A DNA stretch of 64,000 nt from Tomocerus qinae. Its lineage: Eukaryota; Arthropoda; Collembola; Entomobryomorpha; Tomoceridae. The stretch's first letter is position 1, and the number at the start of each line of letters is the position of its first letter. Of this stretch, positions 1-11,700 are shown in pieces. The notes below the pieces were generated by a model. That model was not told the DNA's origin. It did no database searches and saw only the letters and a list, made by a program, of their open reading frames with translations. The DNA lies in contig CM034546.1 in the NCBI GenBank assembly GCA_020055645.1, positions 59,954,001 through 60,018,000 of the forward strand. Reading direction: 5' to 3'. The position numbers and the translations under genes are program-made.

Positions 1-132
1 TTTTCAAACTTGATCTTCTGTTCTGTTCTGTTATAAGAGGTGGACGACATACTATAGATAAGATATGCCGTCCAGGGCGCAGGCCGCAAAAACGGGCCTA
101 ATGCCAACTCCTCGGTACAGGTTACTGTAGGG

Positions 133-1947
133 TTAACCATCTTTTCGACTAGCCATGATATAGAACCTTAGCATCGAAGAAAAGGGTATCTCAGACAGAG
201 TGTTAGTCGGTATCACGCAGTAACCCATGTTCAGGTTTCTTACCATCGCGTATCGCGGGCAAAATGCCACCAGATGGACAGGTGTCTCATCCTCTAAGCC
301 ACAATGCGGACAAAGAGCGTACCCCCGCCCGTTGATGTTTTTTACATGCTTTGCTAGGTAACAATGACCTATAACCATATGTACGAGAGCCCGCAAAGAC
401 TCTCTTTTCAGACTTCGACAGTATTTACTGATCCCTCTCCTCGGAGCGGGCAGAAAAATTTTTGTCTGCCGACAGTCATTCCTATTTTCCCATATCTTGG
501 TGTGCTGGGCCGAGGCCCAACTCCCAATCATTGATTTAATTGTTTTTTCTGAGAGCGCCAGAAACGGTTCAGGCCCACAGGGTGTAGTCCCTGCCGCTTC
601 TTTCGCCAATTCATCGACTTTGTCGTTTCCTGGTATGCCTGAATGGCTTGGTACCCAGTGCAGAGTAATGTTTCCATTGGCTCTTGCTATTGTTTGAGAA
701 CATTCAAGGACCAGGGCAGACACTGTGGTATCTGCTCCTAGCGCTTGAATGGCACTCCTTGAATCGCTATAAATTATTGCCTCACTGTCCCAATCTTTTT
801 CGATTAGTCCATTGACGGCCATCATTATAGCATACACTTCAGATTGGAAGACGGTACTGTAGCTACCCAGTGGTTGTGCAATTTCCTGCACCCCCTCTGG
901 TAGAAACAGAACAGCTGCTGCTCCTGAGTGTTCATTGATTCTAGACCTATCAGTATAGCATATTGCAAGCTTTTCTGATGGTTCTAGAATCATTTCCTTT
1001 TCAAAAGGTTCGACTATTCCCGTCCATGTCTTGAGGTGATCTCTAGTTAGCCCCTCCTTAGAAATTGCTTCCCAAGGAAGTCCTAATCCAGGAATCTCCC
1101 TCCAGAGTTTCGTTAGCAAATCTACATGGTTAGTGCGATTGCTGCTACCTCGGCCCTGCCAATACAGCCACTGCACAGTGTTGCGCAGTCGGGCCGATAT
1201 CGACACTGCCATTTCTTTTAGATATATTTCCAGCGGTGGAATACCTACGATGCATTCCATTGCCGCTGTGGGAGTACTACGCATAGCTCCTGTAGTCATT
1301 AACAGTGCTGTGCGCTGTACTGTCCCTAGAATTTTCATTCGTTGTCCATTTTCTACTGCAGTGATCCATACTCCAATGCCATAGGCTACGGCTGGTCTCA
1401 CCACAGCAGTGTATAGCCAACTTGTTGTTTTTGGAGAAAGTCCCCAGGTTTTCTCCAGGCCCCTTCTACATTGGAATAGCTTTGCATTCGCTTGCTTGGC
1501 TTTTAGTTCGCAGTGAGGCTTCCATGATAGTTTGCTGTCAAGAACAACTCCTAGGTACCTCACTTCGGTTTTAAATGGAATCGATTTATCCCCTAGTGTT
1601 AGAGGCTTCATCTTTATATTTCTATTTGTGGTGAAAAGGATGACTTCAATCTTATCTGGGTGGATAGATAATGATCTCCTTTTACACCAGTTGTCCGTCA
1701 CTGTTAGAGCCCTTTGAGAGAGGTCTCTAACAGTACTTTGGTCAAAGCCAATTTGAAGAGTCGTTAAGTCATCTGCATATGCCTGTTTGTGTACAGAATG
1801 CAGTCTATGCAGCTCCTCAAGTAATTCAAGAATGACAAGGTTCCACAACAGCGGTGAGAGGACTCCCCCCTGTGGGCACCCTCGTTCTACTACCCTGAAC
1901 TGTTGACATCCATCAACATTAGCCTCTACGGTGCGGTCTATCAACAT
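133..1947 (-). pseudogene. LINE reverse transcriptase, RNase H and zinc-knuckle fragment
   Basis: The 604-residue segment opens with the RT block GCPQGGVLSPLLWN, then the catalytic YADD box (about residue 57). Further on is an RNase H domain: CYTDRSR, SEVYAIM, YSDSRSA and the HWVPSHSGIPGNDKVDELA box supply the acidic residues and the His. Near the C-terminus a Cys-Cys-His-Cys knuckle (CPHCG...H...C) is present, as in R1/I-like elements. The catalytic residues survive, but the ORF is cut off from its N-terminal RT part by a frameshift. The protein would copy LINE RNA at the nicked target. Confidence 0.88.
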
Positions 1948-2003
1948 GCGGTCAATCCATCAAACTAAGCACATATCAATTCCCTCTCTGTGTAAGGCCT
2001 CTG

Positions 2004-2962
2004 TTATTGCTTTAAATGTTGCATGACTAAAGGCCCCTTCAATATCAGGAAGGTTCCTAAAGCCATTTGCCTGCTTTTAAGTGCGTACTCTATCCGAGCA
2101 ACAAGCTGATGCAGTGCTGCATCAGTAGAGACGCCCTTAATGTAAGCATATTGATTGTAATCAATCATTTTCTGCATTAGAGGGCCCGTTCTCAGTTCCC
2201 CATCAACCAGCCTTTCTTGACACTTAAGTAGAAAAGATGTTAGGGAAACTGGCCTCCATGCATTAGTCTTCTGGTAACTTGGTTTCCCAGGTTTTGGCAG
2301 AAAGACAACTTTCGTAGTACGCCAACTGGATGGAATGTAACCCAAAGCAAGACTTGCTTTGAATATACGTTGTAGATGCGCGCTTAGTTCGTTGGTCACA
2401 TACTGCATCATGGCAGGAGTTACCCACTAGCTGACTTGTACGGCCCAAACGTCCTAATTGCTCTTGAGATATTTTCCTTTGTTACAATTTTATCAATGGT
2501 AGAGCTGCAGCTGTATTGATGCCCCCGTTCCACCCACTCCGAATTCGGGTCTGGTGGAAAGTGGGCCCTCAGAAGCAACTGCAGTGATTCATCCATTGAC
2601 TCTGTTAGAGTCCCATCCTCCAACTCTAGCGGTCCTAGTGGCATGCTGTTGTCTTTGAGGAGGATTTTGCTGACTCTTGACGCTGTTCTGGTTTCAGTTA
2701 CTGATTCGCAAAACGTCCTCCAAGAGTCTCGTTTTGCACATCTCAGTGCTTTTTGAAATTCAATACGTGCCAGGATGACCTCCTTCGAGTCTGAAAAGCC
2801 CTGGTCAAACTTTCTTTGTAAGCCCCGGTACTTTTTCCTCAGCCTCGTAAGGTCAGAAGACCACCATGCCACATAATGTTTCCTTGTAATAGTCTTTTCT
2901 GGGCATGCCTTATAAAAGGCTGTCAGTAACACATTTGTTACGTCCCTTACACAGTCATCCAA
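2004..2962 (-). pseudogene. LINE reverse transcriptase, N-terminal fragments
   Basis: Two successive open segments (2962-2420 and 2411-2004) encode the thumb-proximal linker and the first RT blocks. The second segment has the SSWRTTKVVFLPKPGKP motif and the WRPVSLTSFLLK motif typical of LINE RT blocks 1-2. A frameshift near 2415 separates the two segments, and another near 1990-2004 separates them from the catalytic part. It is part of one decayed ORF2. Confidence 0.8.
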
Positions 2963-3000
2963 TTCTATAGTAGTTTTTAGTTCGCTTGTTCCCAGGAGTT

Positions 3001-3630
3001 TCAGTTTGTCTCTCTAGTATACAAGTCCCAATCTGTTTTTCTCGGATTTCTATAACAGATGGGGACCCTTTTTCCAAGGTCCATTTTCCATCTGATATAT
3101 CTGTGGTCGGAAAGAGAGTCTTTCAGCTCCACTTTCCATCCCACAATATGGTCCACAATTTCTTCTGATGCCAGTGTGACATCTATGACTTCCTTGCGTC
3201 TAGTCGTTACAAAGGTGGGAGTATGTCCCTTATTTGCAATGTTGAGGTTTGATATTGAAATGAACTCTAGGAAAGCTCTTCCTCTGTCGTTAGTGTCAGA
3301 GCTTCCCCAGATTTCATTGTGGGCATTAGCATCGCTACCGATTAGAATAGGCCATCCCCGTTGTCCACAGTGGTCAACAAGGTCGCCCAGTGTATTTGAG
3401 GGAATGGCCTCTTCGTACGGTAGGTAGGCAGACGTCAAAACTATGTCCCTCCCACCTACTTTTATTTTAATGGCTATCAAATCCCTATTCCAGAAATCCA
3501 CAAGGGGCCAGGTCACTATATTAGGAGAAGTGACTATGCATGCCCGAGGGTTTTTAGGTCCCTCGAAAGCATGCATTTTCCCTTTTCTGTTCAGGCCCCT
3601 GACTTGGCCCTGTTCAGGCCCTGTAAGCAT
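3001..3630 (-). pseudogene. LINE apurinic-type endonuclease fragment
   Basis: This 209-residue open segment carries the C-terminal two thirds of an exonuclease-endonuclease-phosphatase domain. Visible are the GSDANAHNEIWG block, the HTPTFV block and the terminal SDHRYI motif, which hold catalytic Asp, Asn and His residues in this family. The N-terminal catalytic Asn/Glu part is missing. The domain nicks target DNA to prime reverse transcription in LINEs. It lies directly upstream of the RT fragments on the same strand, but the frame is broken before the RT. Confidence 0.85.
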
Positions 3631-3640
3631 AGGGTTCTTG

Positions 3641-5737
3641 AATAAATATTACATATGATTGTCCCAGCTCTTCCTTCAACAAAAGTGAAGTGGCTGTTTG
3701 ACAATGTTGTAAGTTGATTTGAAGAAAATTTACATCAGTGTTGGTGGTTCGTTCTTTATTAGGCCTATCTGTCATCAAAAGACATCCCAAATCTTGAACA
3801 TGCCCACCAACACCCGATGATTTGTTATTTGGACCAATACTTTATACTCAGGCCGCCTCCGAAATCTGAGTTCCGGCGCTAGCCTTTGCATGTTATATTT
3901 CACATTTAAATTTATACATGCACAGTATTGGAATGTACTCGCTGTCCTTACTACCGCAAGAAGGCGAATCCCTCCCAATAGGAACATGTACCAATTAATA
4001 TGGAATGGGCACCCTAAACGACACATTAATTTAATAATGTGCGATAGCCGCCCAGTTCTCATATTACTGCAAACGTTGTTTACAATCTGCAGGGGCCGCC
4101 GCCATACTTTCGTATGCGGCCGTCCCCGGGAATGAAGAACTGTTTGAATTAACAGCTGAGTGTCAAATGGCCGCCTCAATGTATTTGCAATCGGTGGTAG
4201 CCATTTGCCCTCAGAAATAAGTTTTTTTAAATTTGAAATAACATATAATGTAATTTTAATATTAATGATAATAATAAAGATAATAATAATAATAATAATA
4301 ATAATAATAGTAATAGTAGTAATAGTAGTAGTAGTAATAGGTTTTTATTCAGAAACGGGACTGGCAACTTTGCAGTTGGAATAGACTCGTATTACATATT
4401 GCATAGGACAATAATAATAATAATAATAATAATAGCAATAGTTTGTATGTGTACATAATAGTGATTAACCGGACAGTTACTCACCATGATATCCACATTT
4501 GTTGCTATTTTGTATGTAGGAAAGCCGGCTATAAACAGCCCTCTTTCCTGCTTACTTGTCTTGTAGAAATAATGATGCAAATGGAGATGAATATGGACGC
4601 AAAGTATGTCACATACCTTTGGGGAACCCTTGAGTTGGCCATACAAGTGTCCATCTTCCTCTCCATTCGTTGTTTCTACCAGTATTTTAATTTTAACGAA
4701 CTAAAATTATGGAGCAAAAACAAAAACAAACTACTTTTCAAATCTCGCGCGAGAGTCTCCAAAAAAAAACTTGATCTTACATTTCACCCCTGGTTTACGT
4801 TGAAAAAATTTGAACGCATTTCTCATTCCGTTCGAAAATTATCGTGCTACCAGACGGACAGACCGTCATTCCTATAAAGCAGCTCCGCTACTCAACAAGT
4901 AAAAGAAAAATTGGTATATACACTATAATGTAAAGGCCAAATCAATAAAGGTAAAATAACAAGACATAAAAGTACCAAAAGCATAATATGTATTTATACA
5001 TCCATACATGCATAAAGATTTAGAAGAATGTTTACGATAGTATAATAAAGAAGCTCGTCCCATTTTCATAGGAGTCATTTTATTATTCATAATATTTCAG
5101 CTGGTATTATAGGCAAACTTAGTATTTCTTTCGATGAACTTATTTTTTCTGATAGCTGTTTACAGCGGATATGTATTATACATGTCCAAGTTATTTTAAA
5201 ATACACTATTTATGCCTAGTATACTATATAATGTTTACCATTAAAGGTACATAGTATTTATTTCCAGGATTCAAGAAAGTAATGGAAAATATTTTGAAGA
5301 CCGTAAAAATTAAATCAAAGCTTTGATTAAATGTCTATCTGTATTCGCCAAATAATATTAATTGAAATTTTGCTTTAAATAGTCATAAATCTAAATAGGA
5401 TATAAAAACCTTAGTTTATTTGCAAAAATTTTGAGTTCCTTATAGCAAATTTTATTGATTTCCCGAAAATTTACAAATTTTTCCCCTTTACCTATATTTT
5501 TATAATGGCTATCAGGCAGGCTATATCAAAATCAGAACGAAAATGGATAGTTCCAAAACCGTGGTTATATGGTGTTCGTTATCTTGACTCTAACCAACAT
5601 TATTAAGTTAGCACATTTTATGTTTCCGGTGCAGTTCATAAATAAATTAAAAATAATAAACTTGACGTAAGTTACAGTTTCCGAATAGACTGTATCGAGG
5701 AAAGAAGCGCTCTTAGCTAGCAGAAAAATCTGCCAGG
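3641..5737. other. Intergenic region upstream of receptor gene 1
   Basis: No convincing gene is seen. The open frames here have AT-rich composition and no domain signature. The stretch holds AAT/AGT microsatellites. Around 4955-5220 there is sequence that recurs at about 25725-25960, marking the upstream edge of a segmental duplication. The last 200 bases (5530-5737) resemble 30550-30799 upstream of receptor gene 2, so this part probably holds the shared promoter and 5' UTR. Confidence 0.6.
4262..4344. repeat. AAT/AGT microsatellite
   Basis: A run of trinucleotide repeats, mainly AAT grading into AGT. It is followed at about 4410-4436 by a second short AAT tract. Confidence 0.9.
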
Positions 5738-8700
5738 ATGGGTTCAGTGTGGAAATTTAAAATATCGTGGATGATAATTGCCACTGCGTATCTAAGAACA
5801 GTCTTGTGCTCTTCAAGTGATCATATCGTGGCAACGTTTGTAGATCCTTCCGAAGGAAATAGCCGTGTCAACAACCATTTGGTAGTTCATAAAGAGACTG
5901 GAATTTTGTACATGGGCGCTGTAAATAAACTATACCAATTTGATCCAAATCTAAGATTAATTGCCTGGAATAAGACGGGACCCTATGAAGATTCTACTGA
6001 ATGCTCAAGCTATCGTGATTGTCCGGAAATGGCTCGAATTTCTCTCACAAATAACGTGAATAAAGCTCTCGTTATAGATTATAGTCAAGCAAAATTAATC
6101 TCATGTGGAAATCTTTATCAAGGGGTTTGTTGGATCTTTAGTCTAAACAATGTTTCCAATACTGAAACTAAATTAATCAGTGAAGCTATTGTGGCCAATG
6201 ATGAATCAGCTAGTACTGTAGCATTTATTGCACCTGCCATTCATTCAATTGTAAGTCACGTATTTCCTTATTGCACGTGGGTAACTAATAATTAATACTG
6301 TCACATGCTACCAGTATAAATTCTTAGATTATATAACTACACACTGTAGATCTAGATGCGACATACGGTCACATGATTGAACTTTTGTTTACATTTGGAA
6401 TTTGGGTAAACTGAGGCAAATACAAAAAATGCCGCTTGCCTAATACAATATGACAATCTCAATATTCTCAATGTTGTCAAACAAATCAATTGAGCTTTTA
6501 AATTGCCCCGCCTTTTACCCAATTCACTATTAAGTCTGTCCTCCGCAGGTCATAAAAATGCAATACATTAAATGAATGGAGATGTCCAATCTATCCAAAT
6601 CTATGTATAAATTATGTCACTATAAATTTATTTTGGGATAATGTTAGTTTGTGCTGTATCAGATAAACTTCGTGCTGTATCATGCAAGATCAAGGAATTT
6701 ATAGCTTTAATATGCTGTTGAAATACAGAGCGCAATAACACGCTAACAAAATACTAAGAAATTCGATTCGTCAGTCGATGATGTGCATACCCGCACATAT
6801 AATATTTCTTCATCGCCATATACTTATTTGCCTTACCATAGAATAGTATGTTACTTCTTCCTCTGTTTCTGCCATTTCAAAGCAAGGCTGTATTATTGAG
6901 GGGGGCATTGTTGAATGTTAAGTGTGCAGTGCATAAAATAGTTTCAGTAGTATTCTATTAGTCAAGCAATAATAGCCTTCCCTATACGAAAATGCAAACG
7001 GTAAATTGTGAAATACACTATACTATAATATTATCTAATATCATTCTGTTTGCACTGCTATAATATAATTTACGCTTTTAGGTTAGTAGTAAAACTAGTA
7101 AATGAATATTTTTACAGCTGAGACATGCACTTGTGGTTTGATTGACGTAACTGTCATTCAGACTTTAACCGAAGTGATGATTAATACGATAGGATAAATA
7201 TATCAATAAGTATCGGTAAAATAATAGAATTGTATTCTACCTTTAAGTTTCTAATACTAGTGAGGACGAAGAAAACAATTAATTACTCTCAGGCCAAAAG
7301 GTCATATCAACGCCATTTTCGAACTAGTAGTTTGCCATTGTCCCTAGAACGTATGCTGAAAGTTTCATTGAGTTATATCCTCAATCCATTCGGAAATTAT
7401 TGTGACTCACTCACTAACTTATGAGGGGAGATTATTCGCAAAAATAGATCCGGAGTTTCTTTATCCTTAAAAAACAACGGATTTCATAAACTGTTTCGTT
7501 ATATTCCTGGCAGCATTAGGATACAGCCAACATTAGGATTTGAATGTTTTCTAAACTATTGAAATTTCTTCCGATATTTCACAATGTTATATATTATATA
7601 TACACAATATTATTATGATATAATGTAGCAGAAATAAATTGTTTTGATTTGGAATAGCATGCTTTGTACGTTGGAGTTACTTACACTGGTAACTCGCCAT
7701 ATCGGCATGAAGTCCTAGCAGTTGCAAGTAGAAGTCTGCATCCTAAGGATAACTTTGCAATTTTATCAAACCAAATCACAGTTGGCACCAAAATGCACAT
7801 TAGCATGAGAGAGCAGTACACAATAAACTACATCTTCGGATTTAGTTCAGAAGGATTTTCGTATTTTATGACTACCCAAAAGAAAGAAGTTGGAAATAAC
7901 TCTCCCTTCATCTCCAAGCTTGTTAGAGTGTGTCAAAATGACTCTGCTTACTATTCATATACGGAAATCCCAATTGAATGCGTAAGTGAGACAACAGGGA
8001 GCAAGTTCGACTTAGTTCAAGCAGCGTTCGTTGGAAAATCTGGCCCTGATTTAGCAAACAAACTGGGTGTGACCCATCAAGACGACGTGCTTTATGCGGT
8101 ATTTGCCCGTGCAGAAACTCCCGGAAGTTATATTCCGGGGCGCGAAAGTGCACTATGTGTTTATTCCCTTAAAGATATTCGCCGGAAATTTGTAGAGAAT
8201 ATTGCATTGTGCTTCCAAGGAAGAGGAAATCGTGGTCTTGGGTTCATAGCGACAAACGCACCCTGCGTCCCAACGGTTAGTCTTGTTGCATTTGATCTCT
8301 ATACCTTTATATAGCAACACCTCAGTTGGGAGTAAACTAATATAACTCTGAATGTTTCTATTTGAACAGAAATTGAAGATTATTCAAGAGGACTTTTGTG
8401 GTATGGATGTCAACACTCCTCTGGGAGGAGAGAAACCAGTTGTGGCAATATCTGTGCTTAATTTTACGACTCTTCTTACATCTGTAGCAGCCACATCAGC
8501 TGGAAACTACACAGTTGTGTTCCTGGGAACTCATGATGGTCATCTGAAAAAGGTAGAGAGATGCCATTCCACGCATAAGGAGTTTCTTGTAATAATGTAT
8601 TTTGAGTTGTTTATAATATTATTTTGGTCTATCAGGTGGTTGTTGAGAGTGGCAAGTCTGGTTCAGAGTATGATGACATTGTAATTGATGGTGGGAGTCG

Positions 8701-8764
8701 AGTTAATCCGGACATGCACTTTGATCCTCAAAAAGCTCATCTGTATGTAATGACTGAACGAAAG
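5738..8764 (+). other. Sema domain of receptor gene 1 (exons 1-4)
   Basis: Four phase-0 exons encode a signal peptide ending near LCSSS, then a plexin-type Sema beta-propeller. Recognisable stretches are HLVVHKETGILYMGAVNKLY, CGNLYQGVC, YVGVTYTG, YVDPxx-type strand repeats and, at the end, DPQKAHLYVMTERK, which in plexins leads straight into the first PSI domain. Exon 4 contains no stop before its donor at 8765. The Sema exons are missing from receptor gene 2. Confidence 0.85.
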
Positions 8765-11700
8765 GTGCCTGCTCTAGATTTCCCTAAATACCAATTCCTC
8801 TCATTTAAATATTAATGCTAACCAAATGCAATTATCTTTGCTTAGATTTCAAAAGTTTTAGTGCACAACTGTTCAGAGTATCCTTCGTGTAATGAATGTG
8901 TTGAAGCAGGGGATCCTTACTGTGGATGGTGTTCTCTACAATACAAGTATTATGTACCCATTTGAACTTCATTCAAATTGGGATGTCATTAATAAACTCG
9001 ATTATATTAAAGAGGAAAATAACTGTGAATATAAAATCCGCAGATGTACATTGAAGAATTATTGTCCAAAAGAAACTGAATCTTCAGACTTATCTCTTTA
9101 TTGGATATCATATAAAAGTGGCCAATGTAGTAGAATAACTATGGTTAATCCCAGTCAACTTCAATTCTCAACTGCTCGCACTGTAAGTAAAATATAAATG
9201 ATACATGTTTACACCAAAATATAAATTGGCACTTGACTACTTGAATATAAATGTAATGTTTTGATGCAGTTGTCACTAAATATTGATCACCTTCCAACAC
9301 GCTCAGGAGAATTTTGGTGCGTCTTCCGTTTTCATAATGGGAAAACTCTAAAAACGCATGCCACTTTAACCAATAATGGTGTCACCTGTTACACTCCACC
9401 AACATCAGATTTACCAACAATTCCAGCTTTGCAACGTAATTAATTAATAATAGATCGAATACATATATTTCTTACATGTAAAATTTCCTAATGGTACTTT
9501 GCTTGTTTCAGATAATTTCACTGCAATCTTGTCTGTGAGAATGTCTCAGGAGGGATCATCTAATGATTTTGTGGCAACTGACTTTGACTTCTTTGATTGC
9601 AATACTTACACGACCTGCACTTCTTGTGTTACATCTGCGTTTCCCTGTGATTGGTGTGTCCACAAACATAAATGTACTCATGATACAGCAAAAAATTGCA
9701 GAAATGATATCTTAGTCACTGGTCTCAACGTAAGTCTTGTAGGATTTTTCAAGTTTAATCGTATGGCAATCTCGTATAGGTATACATAATTAATTAATTG
9801 CTTAATATATGAGTGTTTATTAAATGTCATTATTATTGATCATTCATTAGAGAGTTGGTCCAAGCATTCGTAGTGGACCTGGTTTCTGTCCGAGAATAAA
9901 TAATACAAATGGTTCATCGGAGCTTTTAGTTTCTTACGGAACACTCAAGAGTATTCAAGTGAAAGTGCACAGCATAGCAGTAAGAGAGTAGTGGAGATAT
10001 TTTTAAAACATACCATCATACATACAATATTGCAGTCAGGGATTACATGGAACGATTCCTACAGCTGCAGCTGACATATGCAGATGGACAGCTGCAGTCA
10101 GGGCCGCAGCCAGAAAAAAATTTCGGGGGGCGGGCGACAAATTATAAGTGAAAATATATACTATTTTTGCGAAAATTAAAAAGTTTTGGGTTTTTTAAGT
10201 CAAAAATTCTTTTCTTTTTCTTCGATTTTGAGGGAGGGGCGGGCCCCCCTTGCTGCGGCCCTGATTGCAGTTTACAAAAATTATAAACTTATTTTTAGCA
10301 ACAAATTATTGTCCAAACACGCTTTTCGTGTCGATTCAATATTGAAGGACGAATGCTGTGGGGTGGAGGAGAAACCAAACCCCTGGATAACCCGGACAAT
10401 GTACACAGTATGTTTCAAAATAATAAATATGTAATAAAAACTGTATAAGCTTTACGATTTTAATGATGTGGTCTTTTATGCTCATCAAAATAGTAATGGT
10501 ATACCGATGTCCTGCGATGGCTAACAATTGCGGCATGTGTTCTTTAATGGACGAAAAATACGATTGTGGTTGGTGTCAGAGTTCCAACCGTTGTGAAGTA
10601 AGGGAACAATGTGACAATGGTATGGGGGTCTGGCTCAATCGTGATCAGATATGTCCCAATGTGGAAATCCGTTCATTCCATCCGTCTTCAGGACCTTGGG
10701 AAGGGGGCACTAACGTTACCATTGAAGGAATTAATCTCGGAAAAACATTTGATGTAAGTCGTTTGGCTTTTGAGATGGGTTGATACAGGATTAATCTCAA
10801 CGACTATAGTTTAAGCTAAAAACGTGTTTGTTTTCTATTGTAGGATATCTATAGTGGTGTAACAGTTGCTGGACTTCCCTGTGAACCGTATCGTAGTTTG
10901 TATAAGCCAACCCGGCGAATTATATGTAGATTAGACGGACCTGGAATTAATGAACCCAAAGCTGGACCAATCATCGTCAGAGTTGCTGACTTTAGAGCTG
11001 AATCAGCCAGAAAGTACAGTTTTGTTGACCCTAAAATCAACGGCATTAATCCTTCCCGAGGACCTATCGGTGGTGGAACACGACTCACCATTTTTGGTGA
11101 ACACCTAAGCTCTGGAAGTCGCATTCAGGTTTTAGTGGATAACGTCCCATGCTCCATCTTACTGTACGTGTCTATATTTAATTCATTCAATTTAGCCCTT
11201 CCTAATTCTAGGTGCATTATAATATTAGGTCATCATAAAATAATGGAAACAAGACTTTTTAAATAGTCAATGGTAAAAAGTCACTCCAAACTGCATAATT
11301 AGAATAATTACAATGATTAGAAGTAAGTTGTAAGACAATTGTTGATGATACCATTACTATATATATAATGTTAGTATTTTTATTTTACCAAAAACATTAT
11401 TTACGACATCATTTTATTATATTTAGGATAAGCAAACTTGTCATCTGCTAAGTAGTCCCAATCATTAAAGTATGGTGTCCGTAGCTTAAAAACTTTTGTA
11501 TTACATGTCTTTAGAATAATATAAAATGCATAACAGTAAAGATAATAATAATATGAACGAAGATCATCTGTATATGGTAATAACATTAATTGAAATGCAT
11601 GAACCAGAAAATCAATAACTTTTAAAATCTTCAGCGATTACATGCCAGAAGAAAAAAATATCTCTCTGGTTATTACCGTTTAGTAATTATAGTGTAATTA

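Larger units (their letters stand above)
1..3640 (-). mobile_element. Decayed non-LTR retrotransposon (LINE) with endonuclease, RT and RNase H
   Basis: Read on the minus strand, the fragments fall in the order endonuclease (3630-3001), N-terminal reverse transcriptase (2962-2420, then 2411-2004), and catalytic RT plus RNase H plus zinc knuckle (1947-133). This is the order of an ORF2 protein in I/R1/Jockey-like LINEs that carry an RNase H domain. Frame changes and stops separate the pieces, so this copy cannot make one full protein. No clear ORF1 is seen upstream of 3640, so the copy is probably 5' truncated. The 3' end lies in or before bases 1-132. Clade assignment is by motif only. Confidence 0.9.

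Noticed and set aside
4443-4877. 144-residue plus-strand frame upstream of gene 1
   Set aside because: AT-rich composition, no domain, no paralogue at the matching place upstream of gene 2.
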